A stretch of DNA of 64,000 nt. Origin: Geodermatophilus obscurus (lineage in GTDB: Bacteria > Actinomycetota > Actinomycetes > Mycobacteriales > Geodermatophilaceae). Below, piece after piece: positions 49,464 to 58,157 of the stretch; positions within the stretch are counted from its first letter, which is position 1; the number at the start of each line of letters is the position of its first letter. Position numbers and translations under genes: made by a program. The notes beneath the pieces were generated by a model that worked only from the letters and a program-made list of their open reading frames with translations, was not told the DNA's origin and searched no databases. The DNA is taken from contig NZ_FOWE01000003.1 in the NCBI RefSeq assembly GCF_900115395.1, positions 248,001 through 312,000 of the forward strand, in the 5' to 3' direction.

Positions 49464-50594
49464 TCAGCGGCCCCCGGCGCCCGCCCCGGTCTGCGCCCCG
49501 GCCAGGCGGCCCGACGCGCGCCGGGCCCGGTCGGCCACCACCCGCGTGTGCTCGGCCGCGGCGTCGCGGACGTCGCCGATGAGCAGCTCCAGCACGTCCT
49601 CCAGCGCCACGAGGCCGACGGTCCGCCGCTCGCCCCCGCCGCCGTCCACCACGCCGCCCAGGTGCGCGCCCTGGGCGCGCATCTCCGACAGCACCTCGGG
49701 CAACTGCGTGCGCGGTGCCAGCGGCACCAGGGGCGTGACGAGGTCGTCGGCGATCGGCCGGTCGCGGTCGGCGGCCGCGACGCCGAGCGCGTCCTTGACG
49801 TGGACGAAGCCGACCAGGGTGCCGTCGTCGCCCTGCACCGGGTAGCGGCTGAAGCCGTGCTCGGCGACGACGGCCTCGAGCTGCCGCGGCGTGGTCGAGC
49901 GCGGCACGGTGACCACGGTGTCCATCGGCAGCAGCACGTCCTCGACGCGGTGCTGCTCGAAGGTCAGCGCGCCGGCGGCCAGCTGGCTGACCTCGCTGCC
50001 CAGCAGCCCCTCGCGCCGCGACTGGGTGATCATCGACCGGATCTCGGCCTCGTCGAAGCTCGCCGCGACCTCGTCGGTGGGGGTCGCCCCGAACAGCCGC
50101 ACGAAGACGTTGGCGGTGGTGTTGAAGAACCAGATGACCGGCTTGAGCAGCCGGGTGAACCCCGCCAGCGCGGGGCCGAGCACGAGCGCGGCCCGGTCGG
50201 GCCCGGCGAGGGTGATGTTCTTCGGCACCATCTCGCCGAGCACCATGTGCAGCACGGTCACGATCGACAGGGCGATGACCAGCGCGATCGGGTGCAGCAG
50301 CGCGTCGGGCACGTGCAGGGCGTGCAGCGGCACCTCGATGAGGTGCGCGACGGCGGGCTCGCCGACCGCGCCCAGCCCGAGCGAGCACAGGGTGATGCCC
50401 AGCTGCGCGCCGGCCATGTTCTGCGAGACGTTGCGCATCGCGGCCAGGGTCTTCACCGCCCGGGGCGCACCGGTCGCCGCGCGCGGCTCGATCTGGTCGA
50501 CCCGGGCCGACACCAGCGCGAACTCCGCGGCCACGAAGAAGGCGTTGCCCAGGAGCAGCGCGACCAGGACCAGCAGGCTGACGACGTCGCTCAC
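49464..50594 (-). CDS. CNNM/CorC-type membrane protein, short form
   Basis: A 376-residue protein with an N-terminal DUF21 membrane domain (four helices, starting VSLLVLVALLLGNAFFVAAE; HMVLGEMVPKNITLAGPDRA is the conserved loop) and a CBS-domain pair (~205-340) with DTVVTVPRSTTPRQLEAVV. Unlike its partner it ends after the CBS pair with an Ala/Arg/Gly tail and lacks the C-terminal CorC_HlyC domain. CNNM proteins handle magnesium or other divalent cations. The GTG start overlaps the partner gene by GTGA, so the two are coupled and may form a heteromer. Confidence 0.9.
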   Translation of the reverse strand: MSDVVSLLVLVALLLGNAFFVAAEFALVSARVDQIEPRAATGAPRAVKTLAAMRNVSQNMAGAQLGITLCSLGLGAVGEPAVAHLIEVPLHALHVPDALLHPIALVIALSIVTVLHMVLGEMVPKNITLAGPDRAALVLGPALAGFTRLLKPVIWFFNTTANVFVRLFGATPTDEVAASFDEAEIRSMITQSRREGLLGSEVSQLAAGALTFEQHRVEDVLLPMDTVVTVPRSTTPRQLEAVVAEHGFSRYPVQGDDGTLVGFVHVKDALGVAAADRDRPIADDLVTPLVPLAPRTQLPEVLSEMRAQGAHLGGVVDGGGGERRTVGLVALEDVLELLIGDVRDAAAEHTRVVADRARRASGRLAGAQTGAGAGGR

Positions 50595-51946
50595 GCCGCC
50601 GCCACCTTCTGCTCCGCGCGCTGCCGGGCCGATGCGGTGGCCCCCGCCGGCAGGACGACCGTCCGCTCGGCCCGCACCCGCGCGATCCGCCGGCCGTCGA
50701 GGGACTCCACGGTCAGCCGCGCCTGCTCGAGCTCCACGGTGTCACCCTCCTCGGGCAGCCGCTGCAGGTGCTCGGCGAGGAACCCGGCCAGCGTCTCGTA
50801 GCGCCCCTCCGGCACCGCGATGCCGGTGCGCTCGAGCACCTCGTCCGGGCGCAGCAGGCCCGAGAGCAGCCACTCCCGGTCGCCGAGGCGGCGCAGGGTG
50901 CGCAGCGGTCGGTCGGTCTCGTCGGTGATCTCGCCGACCAGCTCCTCGACGATGTCCTCCAGCGTCACCACCCCGTGCGTGGCGCCCCACTCGTCGACGA
51001 CCAGCGCGATCTGCAGGCCCTGTTCCCGCAGCAGGTCCATCAGCCGCTCCAGCCGCAGCGACGAGGGGACGGCGAGCACCGGGTCGGCCAGCTCCCCGGC
51101 GGTGCGGTGGATCCGCTCGGCCTCCGGCACCGCGACGGCGCGCTTCACGTGCACGACGCCGGTGACCTCGTCGAGGTCGGAGCCGTAGACGGGGAAGCGG
51201 GAGTTGCCCGACTCGGTGGCCGCGGTGATGACGTCGGCGGCGGTGGCGCTGGCGCGCAGCGTCCACAGCCGGGTGCGCGGGGTCATGACGTCGGTGGCGT
51301 ACTTGGCGCGCAGGCCCAGCGAGCGCTGCAGCAGCCGCGCGGCGACGGGGGAGAGATCGCCCTCCTCCGCGGAGCGGCGGGCGACAGAGGCCAGCTCGTC
51401 GGCGCCACGGGCGGAGTCGAGCTCCTCACGGGGCTCGAAGCCCAGCCGCCGCACGATGGCGTTGGCCAGCCGCTGGAAGGCGTTGAGCAGGGGGCCCGTG
51501 ACCGCGGTGAACGCGCGCATGCCCGGCGCAACCCAGCGGGCGACGCCGATCGGGTTGGCGATGGCGAGGTTCTTCGGGCCGAGCTCGCCGAGCAGCATCT
51601 GCAGCGTCGTCGCCAGGGCCAGCGCCAGGCCGTAGGAGACCCCCGTGGACGCGCCCTGCGACAGGCCGAGGGCCTCCAGCGGGCCGCGCACCAGCTCCCC
51701 GATCGCCGGCTGGGCGAGGTAGCCGACGACGAGGGTGGTCAGCGTGATGCCCAGCTGCGCCGCCGACAGCTGGGTGGACAGCGTCTTGAGCGCCGTGACG
51801 ACGCCGCCGGCGCCGGCGTCGCCGGCCCGGGCGGCCTCCTCGACGCGGCCGCGGTCGACCGTGGTCAGGGAGAACTCGGCCGCCACGAAGAAGCCGGTGA
51901 ACGCCGTGAGCACCACGGCAGCGAGGAGGAGCAACCACTCGGTCAT
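50591..51946 (-). CDS. CNNM/CorC-type membrane protein, full length
   Basis: A 451-residue protein with the DUF21 membrane domain (TEWLLLLAAVVLTAFTGFFV, LQMLLGELGPKNLAIANPIG), two CBS domains with RNSRF-type phosphate region SGNSRFPVYGSDLDEVTGVV and LVVDEWGATHGVVTLEDIVE, and a C-terminal CorC_HlyC domain (~350-430) with EGRYETLAGFLAEHLQRLPE. It probably exports or senses Mg2+ or Co2+. The ATG at MTEWLL was chosen; a longer start adds 19 Arg/Pro-rich residues. It precedes the short paralogue in a two-gene operon that starts near tRNA-Pro. Confidence 0.92.
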   Translation of the reverse strand: MTEWLLLLAAVVLTAFTGFFVAAEFSLTTVDRGRVEEAARAGDAGAGGVVTALKTLSTQLSAAQLGITLTTLVVGYLAQPAIGELVRGPLEALGLSQGASTGVSYGLALALATTLQMLLGELGPKNLAIANPIGVARWVAPGMRAFTAVTGPLLNAFQRLANAIVRRLGFEPREELDSARGADELASVARRSAEEGDLSPVAARLLQRSLGLRAKYATDVMTPRTRLWTLRASATAADVITAATESGNSRFPVYGSDLDEVTGVVHVKRAVAVPEAERIHRTAGELADPVLAVPSSLRLERLMDLLREQGLQIALVVDEWGATHGVVTLEDIVEELVGEITDETDRPLRTLRRLGDREWLLSGLLRPDEVLERTGIAVPEGRYETLAGFLAEHLQRLPEEGDTVELEQARLTVESLDGRRIARVRAERTVVLPAGATASARQRAEQKVAAA

Positions 51947-52002
51947 CAGGGCCGTCGGTGCCCGCTGCGGACGGCGCTCAACCGGAACGGGGCCGGAACG
52001 CA

Positions 52003-52032
52003 CCCAGGGGCCGCCTTCCGGCGGCCCCTGGG
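52003..52032 (-). terminator. Hairpin after tRNA-Pro
   Basis: CCCAGGGGCCGCC and GGCGGCCCCTGGG form a perfect 13-bp stem closed by a GGAA tetraloop on the minus strand, 7 nt after the tRNA 3' end. Confidence 0.7.
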
Positions 52033-52039
52033 TAGTGAG

Positions 52040-52113
52040 TCGGGGTGACAGGATTTGAACCTGCGGCCTCGTCGTCCCGAACGACGCGCGCTACCAAGCT
52101 GCGCCACACCCCG
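52040..52113 (-). tRNA. tRNA-Pro (anticodon CGG)
   Basis: On the minus strand the acceptor CGGGGTG pairs with CACCCCG, the D-arm is GCGCAGCTTGGTAGCGC, the anticodon stem-loop is GTCGT-TCGGGAC-type with anticodon CGG (reads CCG), and the T-arm is GCAGG-TTCAAAT-CCTGT. Discriminator A; CCA is not encoded. Confidence 0.93.
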
Positions 52114-52163
52114 GGTGTGACTGGTCCACTGTAGCCGAGCCGGCAGGCCGGTCCGGCGCCGGG

Positions 52164-53075
52164 TCAGGCTGCGCGCGCGGTCAGCGTGAGCAGCGTCGCC
52201 TCCGGCGGGCAGGCGAACCGGGCCGGGGCGTAGGGGCTGGTGCCCAGGCCCGCGGAGACGTGCAGCCAGGTGCCCGCCGGGCGCTCCGGCGACGGCCCGG
52301 CCCAGCGGTGCAGCCAGCGCGCGCGGTCGCGGTCGATGCCGCAGTTGGTCACCAGCGCGCCGTAGAACGGCACCCGCAGCTGCCCGCCGTGCGTGTGCCC
52401 GCACAGCAGCAGGTCGTAGCCGTCGGCGACGAACCGGTCGAGCACCCGCGGCTCGGGGGAGTGGACGACGCCGATGCGCAGGTCCGCGGTGGCGTCGGCG
52501 GGGCCGGAGACGTCGTCGTAGCGGTCCCGCTTGAGGTGGGGGTCGTCCAGGCCGGCGAAGGAGATGCGCCGCCCGGCGACCGTGAGCTCGCCGCGGGCGT
52601 TGGTGAGGTCCAGCCACCCCCGGCCGGTGAACGCGTCGCGCATGTCGCGCCAGGGCAGCTCCTCGCCGTGCACCCGCTTCTCGCTGCGGGTGAGGTAGCT
52701 GACCGGGTTCTTCGGCCGCGGCCCGAAGTAGTCGTTGGACGAGGTGACGAAGACCCCCGGCCGCTCCAGCAGCGGGTCCAGCGCGCGCAGCACCGCCGGG
52801 ACGGCGTCGGTGCCGGCGAGGTTGTCCCCGGTGTCGACGACCAGGTCGGGCTCGAGGCCGTCGAGCGCGGCGACCCAGTCCTGCTTGGACCGCTGGCCGG
52901 CGGTCATGTGCAGGTCCGACAGGTGCAGGACGGTCAGCGGCGCCGAGCCCGGCGCGAGCACCGGGACGTCGAAGCGGCGCAGCGTCCAGCGGGTGCGCTC
53001 GTAGAGGGAGGCGTAGGCCACGGTCGCGGTGCCGGTGGCGACGGCGGCCGTGGGCAGGGCGGTGTACCAGCGCAC
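52164..53075 (-). CDS. Calcineurin-like metallophosphoesterase
   Basis: A 303-residue phosphoesterase with an N-terminal membrane anchor (YTALPTAAVATGTATVAYAS). Metal-site motifs are LHLSDLHMTAGQ, DLVVDTGDNLAGTD, SSNDYFGPRP (in place of the common GNHD), a His before SPEPRVL and the C-terminal CGHTHGGQLRVPF. The SND variant is usual in the actinobacterial group found beside ponA, as in Mycobacterium (Rv3683 next to ponA2). The substrate is unknown. The GTG start is 8 nt after a TAGGCT hexamer. Confidence 0.9.
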   Translation of the reverse strand: MRWYTALPTAAVATGTATVAYASLYERTRWTLRRFDVPVLAPGSAPLTVLHLSDLHMTAGQRSKQDWVAALDGLEPDLVVDTGDNLAGTDAVPAVLRALDPLLERPGVFVTSSNDYFGPRPKNPVSYLTRSEKRVHGEELPWRDMRDAFTGRGWLDLTNARGELTVAGRRISFAGLDDPHLKRDRYDDVSGPADATADLRIGVVHSPEPRVLDRFVADGYDLLLCGHTHGGQLRVPFYGALVTNCGIDRDRARWLHRWAGPSPERPAGTWLHVSAGLGTSPYAPARFACPPEATLLTLTARAA

Positions 53076-53083
53076 GGTCGACG

Positions 53084-53089
53084 AGCCTA
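53084..53089 (-). promoter_or_regulatory. -10 element of a probable leaderless promoter (metallophosphoesterase)
   Basis: On the minus strand TAGGCT is 8 nt before the GTG start of the phosphoesterase gene. Confidence 0.45.
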
Positions 53090-53146
53090 CGTCGCGGCTG
53101 CGCCCGGCGCGGATCGTGCTTGCGACGTCGTGCCAGGCTGGAGGGC

Positions 53147-53599
53147 GTGTCCGAGCTCAAGGACCGGCTGCGCGCCGACCTCACCACCGCCATGAAGTCC
53201 CGCGACGAGCTGCGCACCGCGACGCTGCGCATGGTGCTGGCCGCCGTCAGCGCGGAGGAGGTCGCCGGCAAGGAGGCCCGCGAGCTGTCCGACGACGACG
53301 TGCTCGGCGTGCTGCGGCGGGAGGCCAAGCGGCGGCGGGAGGCCGCCGAGGCCTTCGACACCGCCGGCCGGGCCGAGCAGGCCGGCCGCGAGCGCGCCGA
53401 GGGCGAGGTGGTGGCCGGTTACCTGCCCGCGCAGCTCGACGACGCCGACCTCGCCGCGATCGTCGCCGACGTCGTCACCCGGACCGGGGCCACCGGCATG
53501 AAGGAGATGGGCCGCGTCATGGGCGCGGCCAACGCGGTGGTCGCCGGGCGCGCCGAGGGCGGCCGGGTGGCCGCGGAGGTCCGCCGCCAGCTGGGCTGA
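53147..53599 (+). CDS. GatB/YqeY domain protein
   Basis: A 150-residue soluble protein with the YqeY fold: helical N-terminus SELKDRLRADLTTAMKSRDE, then RTATLRMVLAAVSAEEVAGK, the linker EGEVVAGYLPAQLDDADLAA and the C-terminal three-helix domain with GATGMKEMGRVMGAANAVVA and RVAAEVRRQL. The domain resembles the tRNA-binding tail of GatB amidotransferase, but no free-standing activity is established. The GTG start has GGAGG 3 nt upstream. It is divergent from the phosphoesterase and converges on ponA. Confidence 0.9.
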   Translation: MSELKDRLRADLTTAMKSRDELRTATLRMVLAAVSAEEVAGKEARELSDDDVLGVLRREAKRRREAAEAFDTAGRAEQAGRERAEGEVVAGYLPAQLDDADLAAIVADVVTRTGATGMKEMGRVMGAANAVVAGRAEGGRVAAEVRRQLG

Positions 53600-53617
53600 G
53601 GCGGTCCGGGGGCGCCG

Positions 53618-55783
53618 CTAGCCGCCGTTGCCCCGGTTGCCGCGGCCGTTGCCGCGCCCGTCGTCGTCGTCCCCGCCGCCGTTGCCGCCGCCGTTGCCGC
53701 CGCCGCCCTGGTTCCCGGTGGGCGGGGCCGGTGCGCCGCCCATGAGCGCCGGGTCGACGGGCGGGAAGGCCGACGTCGGCTTGTCGGCGAGGTAGGGCGC
53801 GAACGCGTTGCGCCAGATGGTCGCGGGCATGTTGCCGCCGAAGCCGCCGACGTCCTGCTGGGCCTTGGGGTTGAAGACCATGACGCTGGCCGCGTACTCG
53901 GGCATGACGCCGACGAAGGCCACCGAGTCCCGGCCCTGCGCGGTGCCGGTCTTGCCGGCGATCTGGTGGCCGGGGATGGCGGCCCGGGTGCCGGTGCCCT
54001 CGGGGCGGGCGGTGTCGCCGACGAGGATGCTCGCCAGCGTGTTGGCGACGTTCGGCGGGATCGCGTCCCGCGTGCAGTTGCCGCCGGGCTCGGGCAGCAC
54101 GGGCTGGCCGTCGCGGGTGAGCGGCTGGCCGTCGCGGTCGAGGACCTGCGTCACCGGCACCGGGTCGCACTGGGTGCCCTGGGCGCCGAGCGTGGCGTAG
54201 GCGGTGACCAGGTCCAGCGGGCTGGTGGCCTCCGCACCGAGGGTGAACGAGCCGCGGTTCTCCGCGATGATCTGGTCGGCCGGGGTCTGGTTGGGCTGGT
54301 CGAACTCCATGCCCATCCGCTCGGCCATGCGCACCGGCCCCTCGACGCTGCCGAGGCGGTCCTCCAGCGCCAGGAAGTAGGTGTTGGAGGAGCGGACCAG
54401 CGCGCCCACCATGTCGATGGTGTCGGGGTAGTTGCCGGCGTTCTGGACGCAGTAGAAGCCGTTGGACGAGTTGCGGTCACCGCCGCAGGAGGGGCCCCGG
54501 AAGACCCGGGAGGTGTACCGGTTGCCCGGCGTGCTGATCACGGTGCCGGCCCCGATGCCGGCCTCGAGCGCCGCCGCGGCCGTGAAGACCTTGTAGGTCG
54601 AGCCGGCGCCCTTGCTGGCCGCCGCGTGCAGCACGACGGACTCGCAGTCGGGGTCGGAACAGCCGAAGCGCCGGTTGACGCTCATCGCCAGGACGTTGCC
54701 CGTGCCCGGCTGCACGGCGGTGAACATGCCGGCGAGCTCGGCACCCATCGGCAGCGTCTGCAGCACGGACTGGTCGCCGTAGACCTGCAGCTGCGGGTCC
54801 AGCGTCGTCTGGATGGTCAGCCCGCCGTTGTCGAGCTGCTCCTGGGGGATGCCCAGGGTGCCGGTCAGGTAGGCCTGCATGAAGGAGCAGAAGAAGCCGC
54901 CGACGACGGCGTCGATGCAGCCGTTGGGCGCGTTGCCGCCCTCGGCCACCTGCACCGGCTGGGCGGAGATCTCGGTCAGCTCGGCCTCGCTGACGTGGCC
55001 GAGGTCGAACATCCGCTGCAGCACCTGGTTGCGGCGGTTCTGCGCCCGCTCCGGGTTGGTGATCGGGTCGTCCTGGCCCGGGCTCTGCACCAGCCCGGCC
55101 AGCGTGGCGGCCTGCGGCAGGGTGAGGTCGCTCGCGTTCACGCTGAAGTAGCGCTGGGCGGCGGCCTGGATCCCGTAGGCGCCCCGCCCGAAGTACACGA
55201 TGTTGAGGTACCGGGTGAGGATCTCGTCCTTCGCGTACGTCTCCTCGAGCGCGAGGGCCAGGCGGGCCTCGCGCAGCTTGCGCGACAGGCCCTCGACGCC
55301 GTCCTGCTCGACGGCGGCGGTCCGCTCCTCGGCGGTGTCGGCGGTCTCCAGCAGCGTCTGCTTGACCAGCTGCTGGGTGATCGTCGAGCCACCCTCCTGC
55401 ACCGACCCGGCCGACAGGTTGGTCACCGCGGCGCGCAGCGTGCCCTGCACGTCCAGGCCGTTGTGGTCGTAGAACCGCGAGTCCTCGATGTCGACCAGCG
55501 CCTGCTTCATGACGTCGGCGATCTGGTCGGAGGTCACGACCGTGCGGTTGTTGGTGTAGAAGTTCGTGATCAGCGAGCCGTCGGCGGCCAGCACCCGGGA
55601 GTTGCCCGCCGGGGTGGCGTCGGTGAGCTCCACCGGGAGCGCGTCGAGCAGGGACGCGGAGTTGCGTGCCACCACTCCCGTGCCCCCGATGAAGGGCAGC
55701 AGCATGCCGGCGACGAGCGCACCGGCCACGACGATCATCGCGACGAGCTTGGCCAGGACCCTGGCGCGGGAGCGAGCAGACAT
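53618..55783 (-). CDS. ponA: Class A penicillin-binding protein (bifunctional transglycosylase/transpeptidase)
   Basis: A 721-residue peptidoglycan synthase anchored by one N-terminal helix (AKLVAMIVVAGALVAGMLLP). The GT51 glycosyltransferase domain (~65-240) has the catalytic Glu100 in DIEDSRFYDHNGLDVQG and the GGSTITQQLVKQTLL motif. The transpeptidase domain has SxxK at Ser395-Lys398 (KGAGSTYK), SxN as SSN (465-467) and KTG in AGKTGTAQG. Six cysteines in the extracellular part (e.g. C375/C380, C433/C445) could form disulfides. The C-terminus is a long Gly/Asn/Asp tail, and no PASTA domain is present. ATG chosen, with AGGTG just before it. whiB, which usually sits beside this gene in mycobacteria, is absent. 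Confidence 0.94.
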   Translation of the reverse strand: MSARSRARVLAKLVAMIVVAGALVAGMLLPFIGGTGVVARNSASLLDALPVELTDATPAGNSRVLAADGSLITNFYTNNRTVVTSDQIADVMKQALVDIEDSRFYDHNGLDVQGTLRAAVTNLSAGSVQEGGSTITQQLVKQTLLETADTAEERTAAVEQDGVEGLSRKLREARLALALEETYAKDEILTRYLNIVYFGRGAYGIQAAAQRYFSVNASDLTLPQAATLAGLVQSPGQDDPITNPERAQNRRNQVLQRMFDLGHVSEAELTEISAQPVQVAEGGNAPNGCIDAVVGGFFCSFMQAYLTGTLGIPQEQLDNGGLTIQTTLDPQLQVYGDQSVLQTLPMGAELAGMFTAVQPGTGNVLAMSVNRRFGCSDPDCESVVLHAAASKGAGSTYKVFTAAAALEAGIGAGTVISTPGNRYTSRVFRGPSCGGDRNSSNGFYCVQNAGNYPDTIDMVGALVRSSNTYFLALEDRLGSVEGPVRMAERMGMEFDQPNQTPADQIIAENRGSFTLGAEATSPLDLVTAYATLGAQGTQCDPVPVTQVLDRDGQPLTRDGQPVLPEPGGNCTRDAIPPNVANTLASILVGDTARPEGTGTRAAIPGHQIAGKTGTAQGRDSVAFVGVMPEYAASVMVFNPKAQQDVGGFGGNMPATIWRNAFAPYLADKPTSAFPPVDPALMGGAPAPPTGNQGGGGNGGGNGGGDDDDGRGNGRGNRGNGG

Positions 55784-55824
55784 CACCTGCGAATGTACGG
55801 CGCGCGGGGGCCCCGGGCGTCCCG

Positions 55825-57063
55825 TCAGGCGCGGCGCGCGGGCAGGACGCGTGTCCGGGGCACACCCGTCGGCGTGTCGCCGTCGGGACCGGTCAGCGCC
55901 TCGGCCATCACCCGCAGCCCCTCGAGGTCGTGGACGTCGCCGGCGGCCGCCGGGACCGCGCGCATGCCCACCTCGGGGTGGGCGCTGGTGAACCGGTCGG
56001 CCAGCCGCTGCTCGCGCGCCGCGAGCGTCATGCGGTCGGCGTGCACGCGCAGCGCGCCGGCGACGAGGGCGGCCGGGGACCCGTCGTCGGCCTCGGCGGC
56101 GGCCTCCGCGGCGGCCTCGGCCCGGGTGGCCGACAGCCGGGTGCTCGCCGGCGGGTGGGTGCGGTTGAGCACCAGCCCGGCCAGGGGCATGCCCTCGGCC
56201 GAGAGCCGGTCGACGAAGTAGGACGCCTCGCGCAGGGCGTCCGGCTCCGGGGTGGCGACGACGACGAACCAGGTCCCCGGCCGGCGCAGCAGCTCGTAGG
56301 TGGCGGTGGCCCGCTCGCGGAAGCCCCCGAACATCGTGTCGAGGGCGGAGACGAACGCGGAGATGTCGCGGAGCAGCTGGCCGCCGAGGACCTTGGAGAT
56401 GATCCGGGTGAAGATCAGGAAGCCGGCGCTGGCGAACTTGAACCCGGCCCGCCCGCCGGCCCGCGCCGGCGCGGTGAGCACCCGGATCATCGTCCCGTCG
56501 AGGAACCGGCTCATGCGGTTGGGCGCGTCGAGGAAGTCCAGCGCCGACCGGGACGGGGGCGTGTCGACGACGATCAGGTCCCACCGCTCGGCGGTGCGCA
56601 GCTGCCCGAGCTTCTCCATCGCCATGTACTCCTGCGTCCCGGCGAAGGACGAGGACAGGGTCTGGTAGAAGGGGTTGGCCAGGATCTGCTCGGCCCGCTC
56701 GGGTGTCGAGTGCGCCACGACGATGTCGTCGAACGTGCGCTTCATGTCCAGCATCATCGCGTCGAGGCGGCCCGGGATCCCCGGGACGTCGACCTCCCGC
56801 GGCTCGTTGTCGAGCTCCTCCAGGCCGAGGGACTGGGCCAGGCGGCGCGCGGGGTCGATGGTGAGGACGACGACCCGGCGGCCGGCCTCCGCGGCGGCCA
56901 GCGCGAGCGCCGCCGACGTCGTCGTCTTGCCCACCCCGCCGGAGCCGCAGCAGACGATGATGCGCGTGTCGGGGTCGGCGATCAGGGCGGCGAGGTCCAC
57001 GGGCGGCGCCTGCCGCGCCGGGCGGGCCGGACGGGGCGTCGCGCCGTCGGCGGCCGCGGTCAC
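55825..57063 (-). CDS. ArsA/GET3-type ATPase, second of a pair
   Basis: A 412-residue soluble ATPase of the SIMIBI class. The deviant Walker A reads GSGGVGKTTTSAALALA: the usual signature lysine of KGGVGKT is replaced by Ser. Switch-type motifs are LTIDPARRLAQSLGL and IVVDTPPSRSALDFLDAP. A helical middle region contains RIISKVLGGQLLRDISAFVS. The pair corresponds by order to Rv3679-Rv3680 (BagAB) of M. tuberculosis, reported to be linked to metabolism and nitric-oxide tolerance, not arsenite export. No arsB-like pump is nearby. It overlaps the first ATPase gene by GTGA. Confidence 0.9.
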   Translation of the reverse strand: MTAAADGATPRPARPARQAPPVDLAALIADPDTRIIVCCGSGGVGKTTTSAALALAAAEAGRRVVVLTIDPARRLAQSLGLEELDNEPREVDVPGIPGRLDAMMLDMKRTFDDIVVAHSTPERAEQILANPFYQTLSSSFAGTQEYMAMEKLGQLRTAERWDLIVVDTPPSRSALDFLDAPNRMSRFLDGTMIRVLTAPARAGGRAGFKFASAGFLIFTRIISKVLGGQLLRDISAFVSALDTMFGGFRERATATYELLRRPGTWFVVVATPEPDALREASYFVDRLSAEGMPLAGLVLNRTHPPASTRLSATRAEAAAEAAAEADDGSPAALVAGALRVHADRMTLAAREQRLADRFTSAHPEVGMRAVPAAAGDVHDLEGLRVMAEALTGPDGDTPTGVPRTRVLPARRA

Positions 57064-58049
57064 GCCGCCACCTCCGCGCCGAGGTGGTCCTCGAGGCGGC
57101 CGGCGAGCTCGAACAGGCAGCCGAGGTCCATGGGCCCCGGCAGCAGGGGCAGCTCCACCGTCGGCCGGCCGAGGGAGTGCACACGGGCGCGCAGCGCGTC
57201 CTGGGCGGCCCACCGCTGCGCGTGCTCGACCACCTCGGCGGCCAGCGCGTCGGCCAGCTCGGCGTCCTCGGGCAGGCCCGCCGCCGTCAGGCCGGGCGCG
57301 AGGTCGGCACCGGTGAGCCGGCCCTCGGCGGCGCGCACCAGCTCGGCGGCCGGGAGCTCGGGCTCGGTGGCCATGTTGACCAGCACCGACCCGACCGGCA
57401 GGCCGGCCGCGGTCAGCTCGGCGATGGCGTCGGCGGTCTCCTGCACCGGCATGTCCTCGAGGAGGGTGACCAGGTGCACCGCCGTCTGCGGCGAGCGGAT
57501 GACGGCCATGACGCCGTCGCTCTGGGTCTTGATCGGGCCGGAGCGGGCGAGGCCGGCCATCTCGCTGGTCACGTTGAGGAACCGGGTGATCCGGCCGGTG
57601 GGCGGGGCGTCGACGACGACGGCGTCGTACACGCGGCGGCCGTCGACCCGGCGGGTGACCGCCTCCTTGACCTTGCCGGTGATCAGCACGTCGCGCAGGC
57701 CCGGCGCGATGGTGGTCGCGAAGTCGACGGCGCCCATGCGGCGCAGCGCCCGGCCGGCGCGGCGGAGGTTGTAGAACATCTCGAGGTACTCCAGCAGGGC
57801 CTCCTCGACGTCGATCGCGAGGGCCCGCACCTCCCCACCGCCGCGGGTGACGGCGACCCGGCGCTCCTCGTAGGGCAGCGGCGGGGTGTCGAAGAGCTGG
57901 GCGATGCCCTGGCGGCCCTCGCACTCGACGAGCAGGACGGTGTGCCCCTCGGAGGCCAGGGCCAGGGCGAGGGCCGCGGCGACCGTCGTCTTGCCGGTCC
58001 CGCCCTTCCCGGTCACGACGTGGCAGCGCACGGGGAGGTCAGGGCTCAC
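57060..58049 (-). CDS. ArsA/GET3-type ATPase, first of a pair
   Basis: A 329-residue partner ATPase with an intact deviant Walker A, VVTGKGGTGKTTVAAALALA, including the signature Lys. Other motifs are LLVECEGRQGIAQLFDTPPL, VVDAPPTGRITRFLNV and SVLVNMATEPELP. The C-terminus LPLLPGPMDLGCLFELAGRL is shared within the actinobacterial pair. It is expected to form a heterodimer with the next gene product. The GTG at 58049 was preferred because a GTG 11 codons earlier falls inside structured element copy 3. It is divergent from DUF4177. Confidence 0.9.
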   Translation of the reverse strand: MSPDLPVRCHVVTGKGGTGKTTVAAALALALASEGHTVLLVECEGRQGIAQLFDTPPLPYEERRVAVTRGGGEVRALAIDVEEALLEYLEMFYNLRRAGRALRRMGAVDFATTIAPGLRDVLITGKVKEAVTRRVDGRRVYDAVVVDAPPTGRITRFLNVTSEMAGLARSGPIKTQSDGVMAVIRSPQTAVHLVTLLEDMPVQETADAIAELTAAGLPVGSVLVNMATEPELPAAELVRAAEGRLTGADLAPGLTAAGLPEDAELADALAAEVVEHAQRWAAQDALRARVHSLGRPTVELPLLPGPMDLGCLFELAGRLEDHLGAEVAA

Positions 58050-58063
58050 CCGCACCAGGGTAG

Positions 58064-58119
58064 GGACCCCGCTGCCCCCCACGCCTCGCGCGCTCGGCGC
58101 GGGGCCCTGCAGCGGGGCC
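58064..58119 (+). repeat. Structured intergenic element, copy 3
   Basis: A 56-nt hairpin in the divergent gap between the ArsA-type gene and DUF4177. The outer stem pairs GG(A)CCCCGCTGC with GCAGCGGGGCC around a bulged A. The inner stem pairs CCC-A-CGCC with GGCG-C-GGG, loop TCGCGCGCTC. Unlike copies 1 and 2 it lies upstream of both neighbours, so termination is not its only possible role. Confidence 0.7.
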
Positions 58120-58143
58120 GATGGGCGGTGCCGGGTCCTGCGC

Positions 58144-58149
58144 TAGCGT
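58144..58149 (+). promoter_or_regulatory. -10 element of a probable leaderless promoter (DUF4177-RidA)
   Basis: TAGCGT lies 8 nt before the ATG of the DUF4177 gene. Confidence 0.45.
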
Positions 58150-58157
58150 CGTCCCCC

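Noticed and set aside
55825..58049. Arsenic-resistance operon
   Set aside because: The ArsA-type ATPases lack a nearby arsB, arsC or arsR, and the gene order matches the conserved Rv3679-Rv3680 locus instead.
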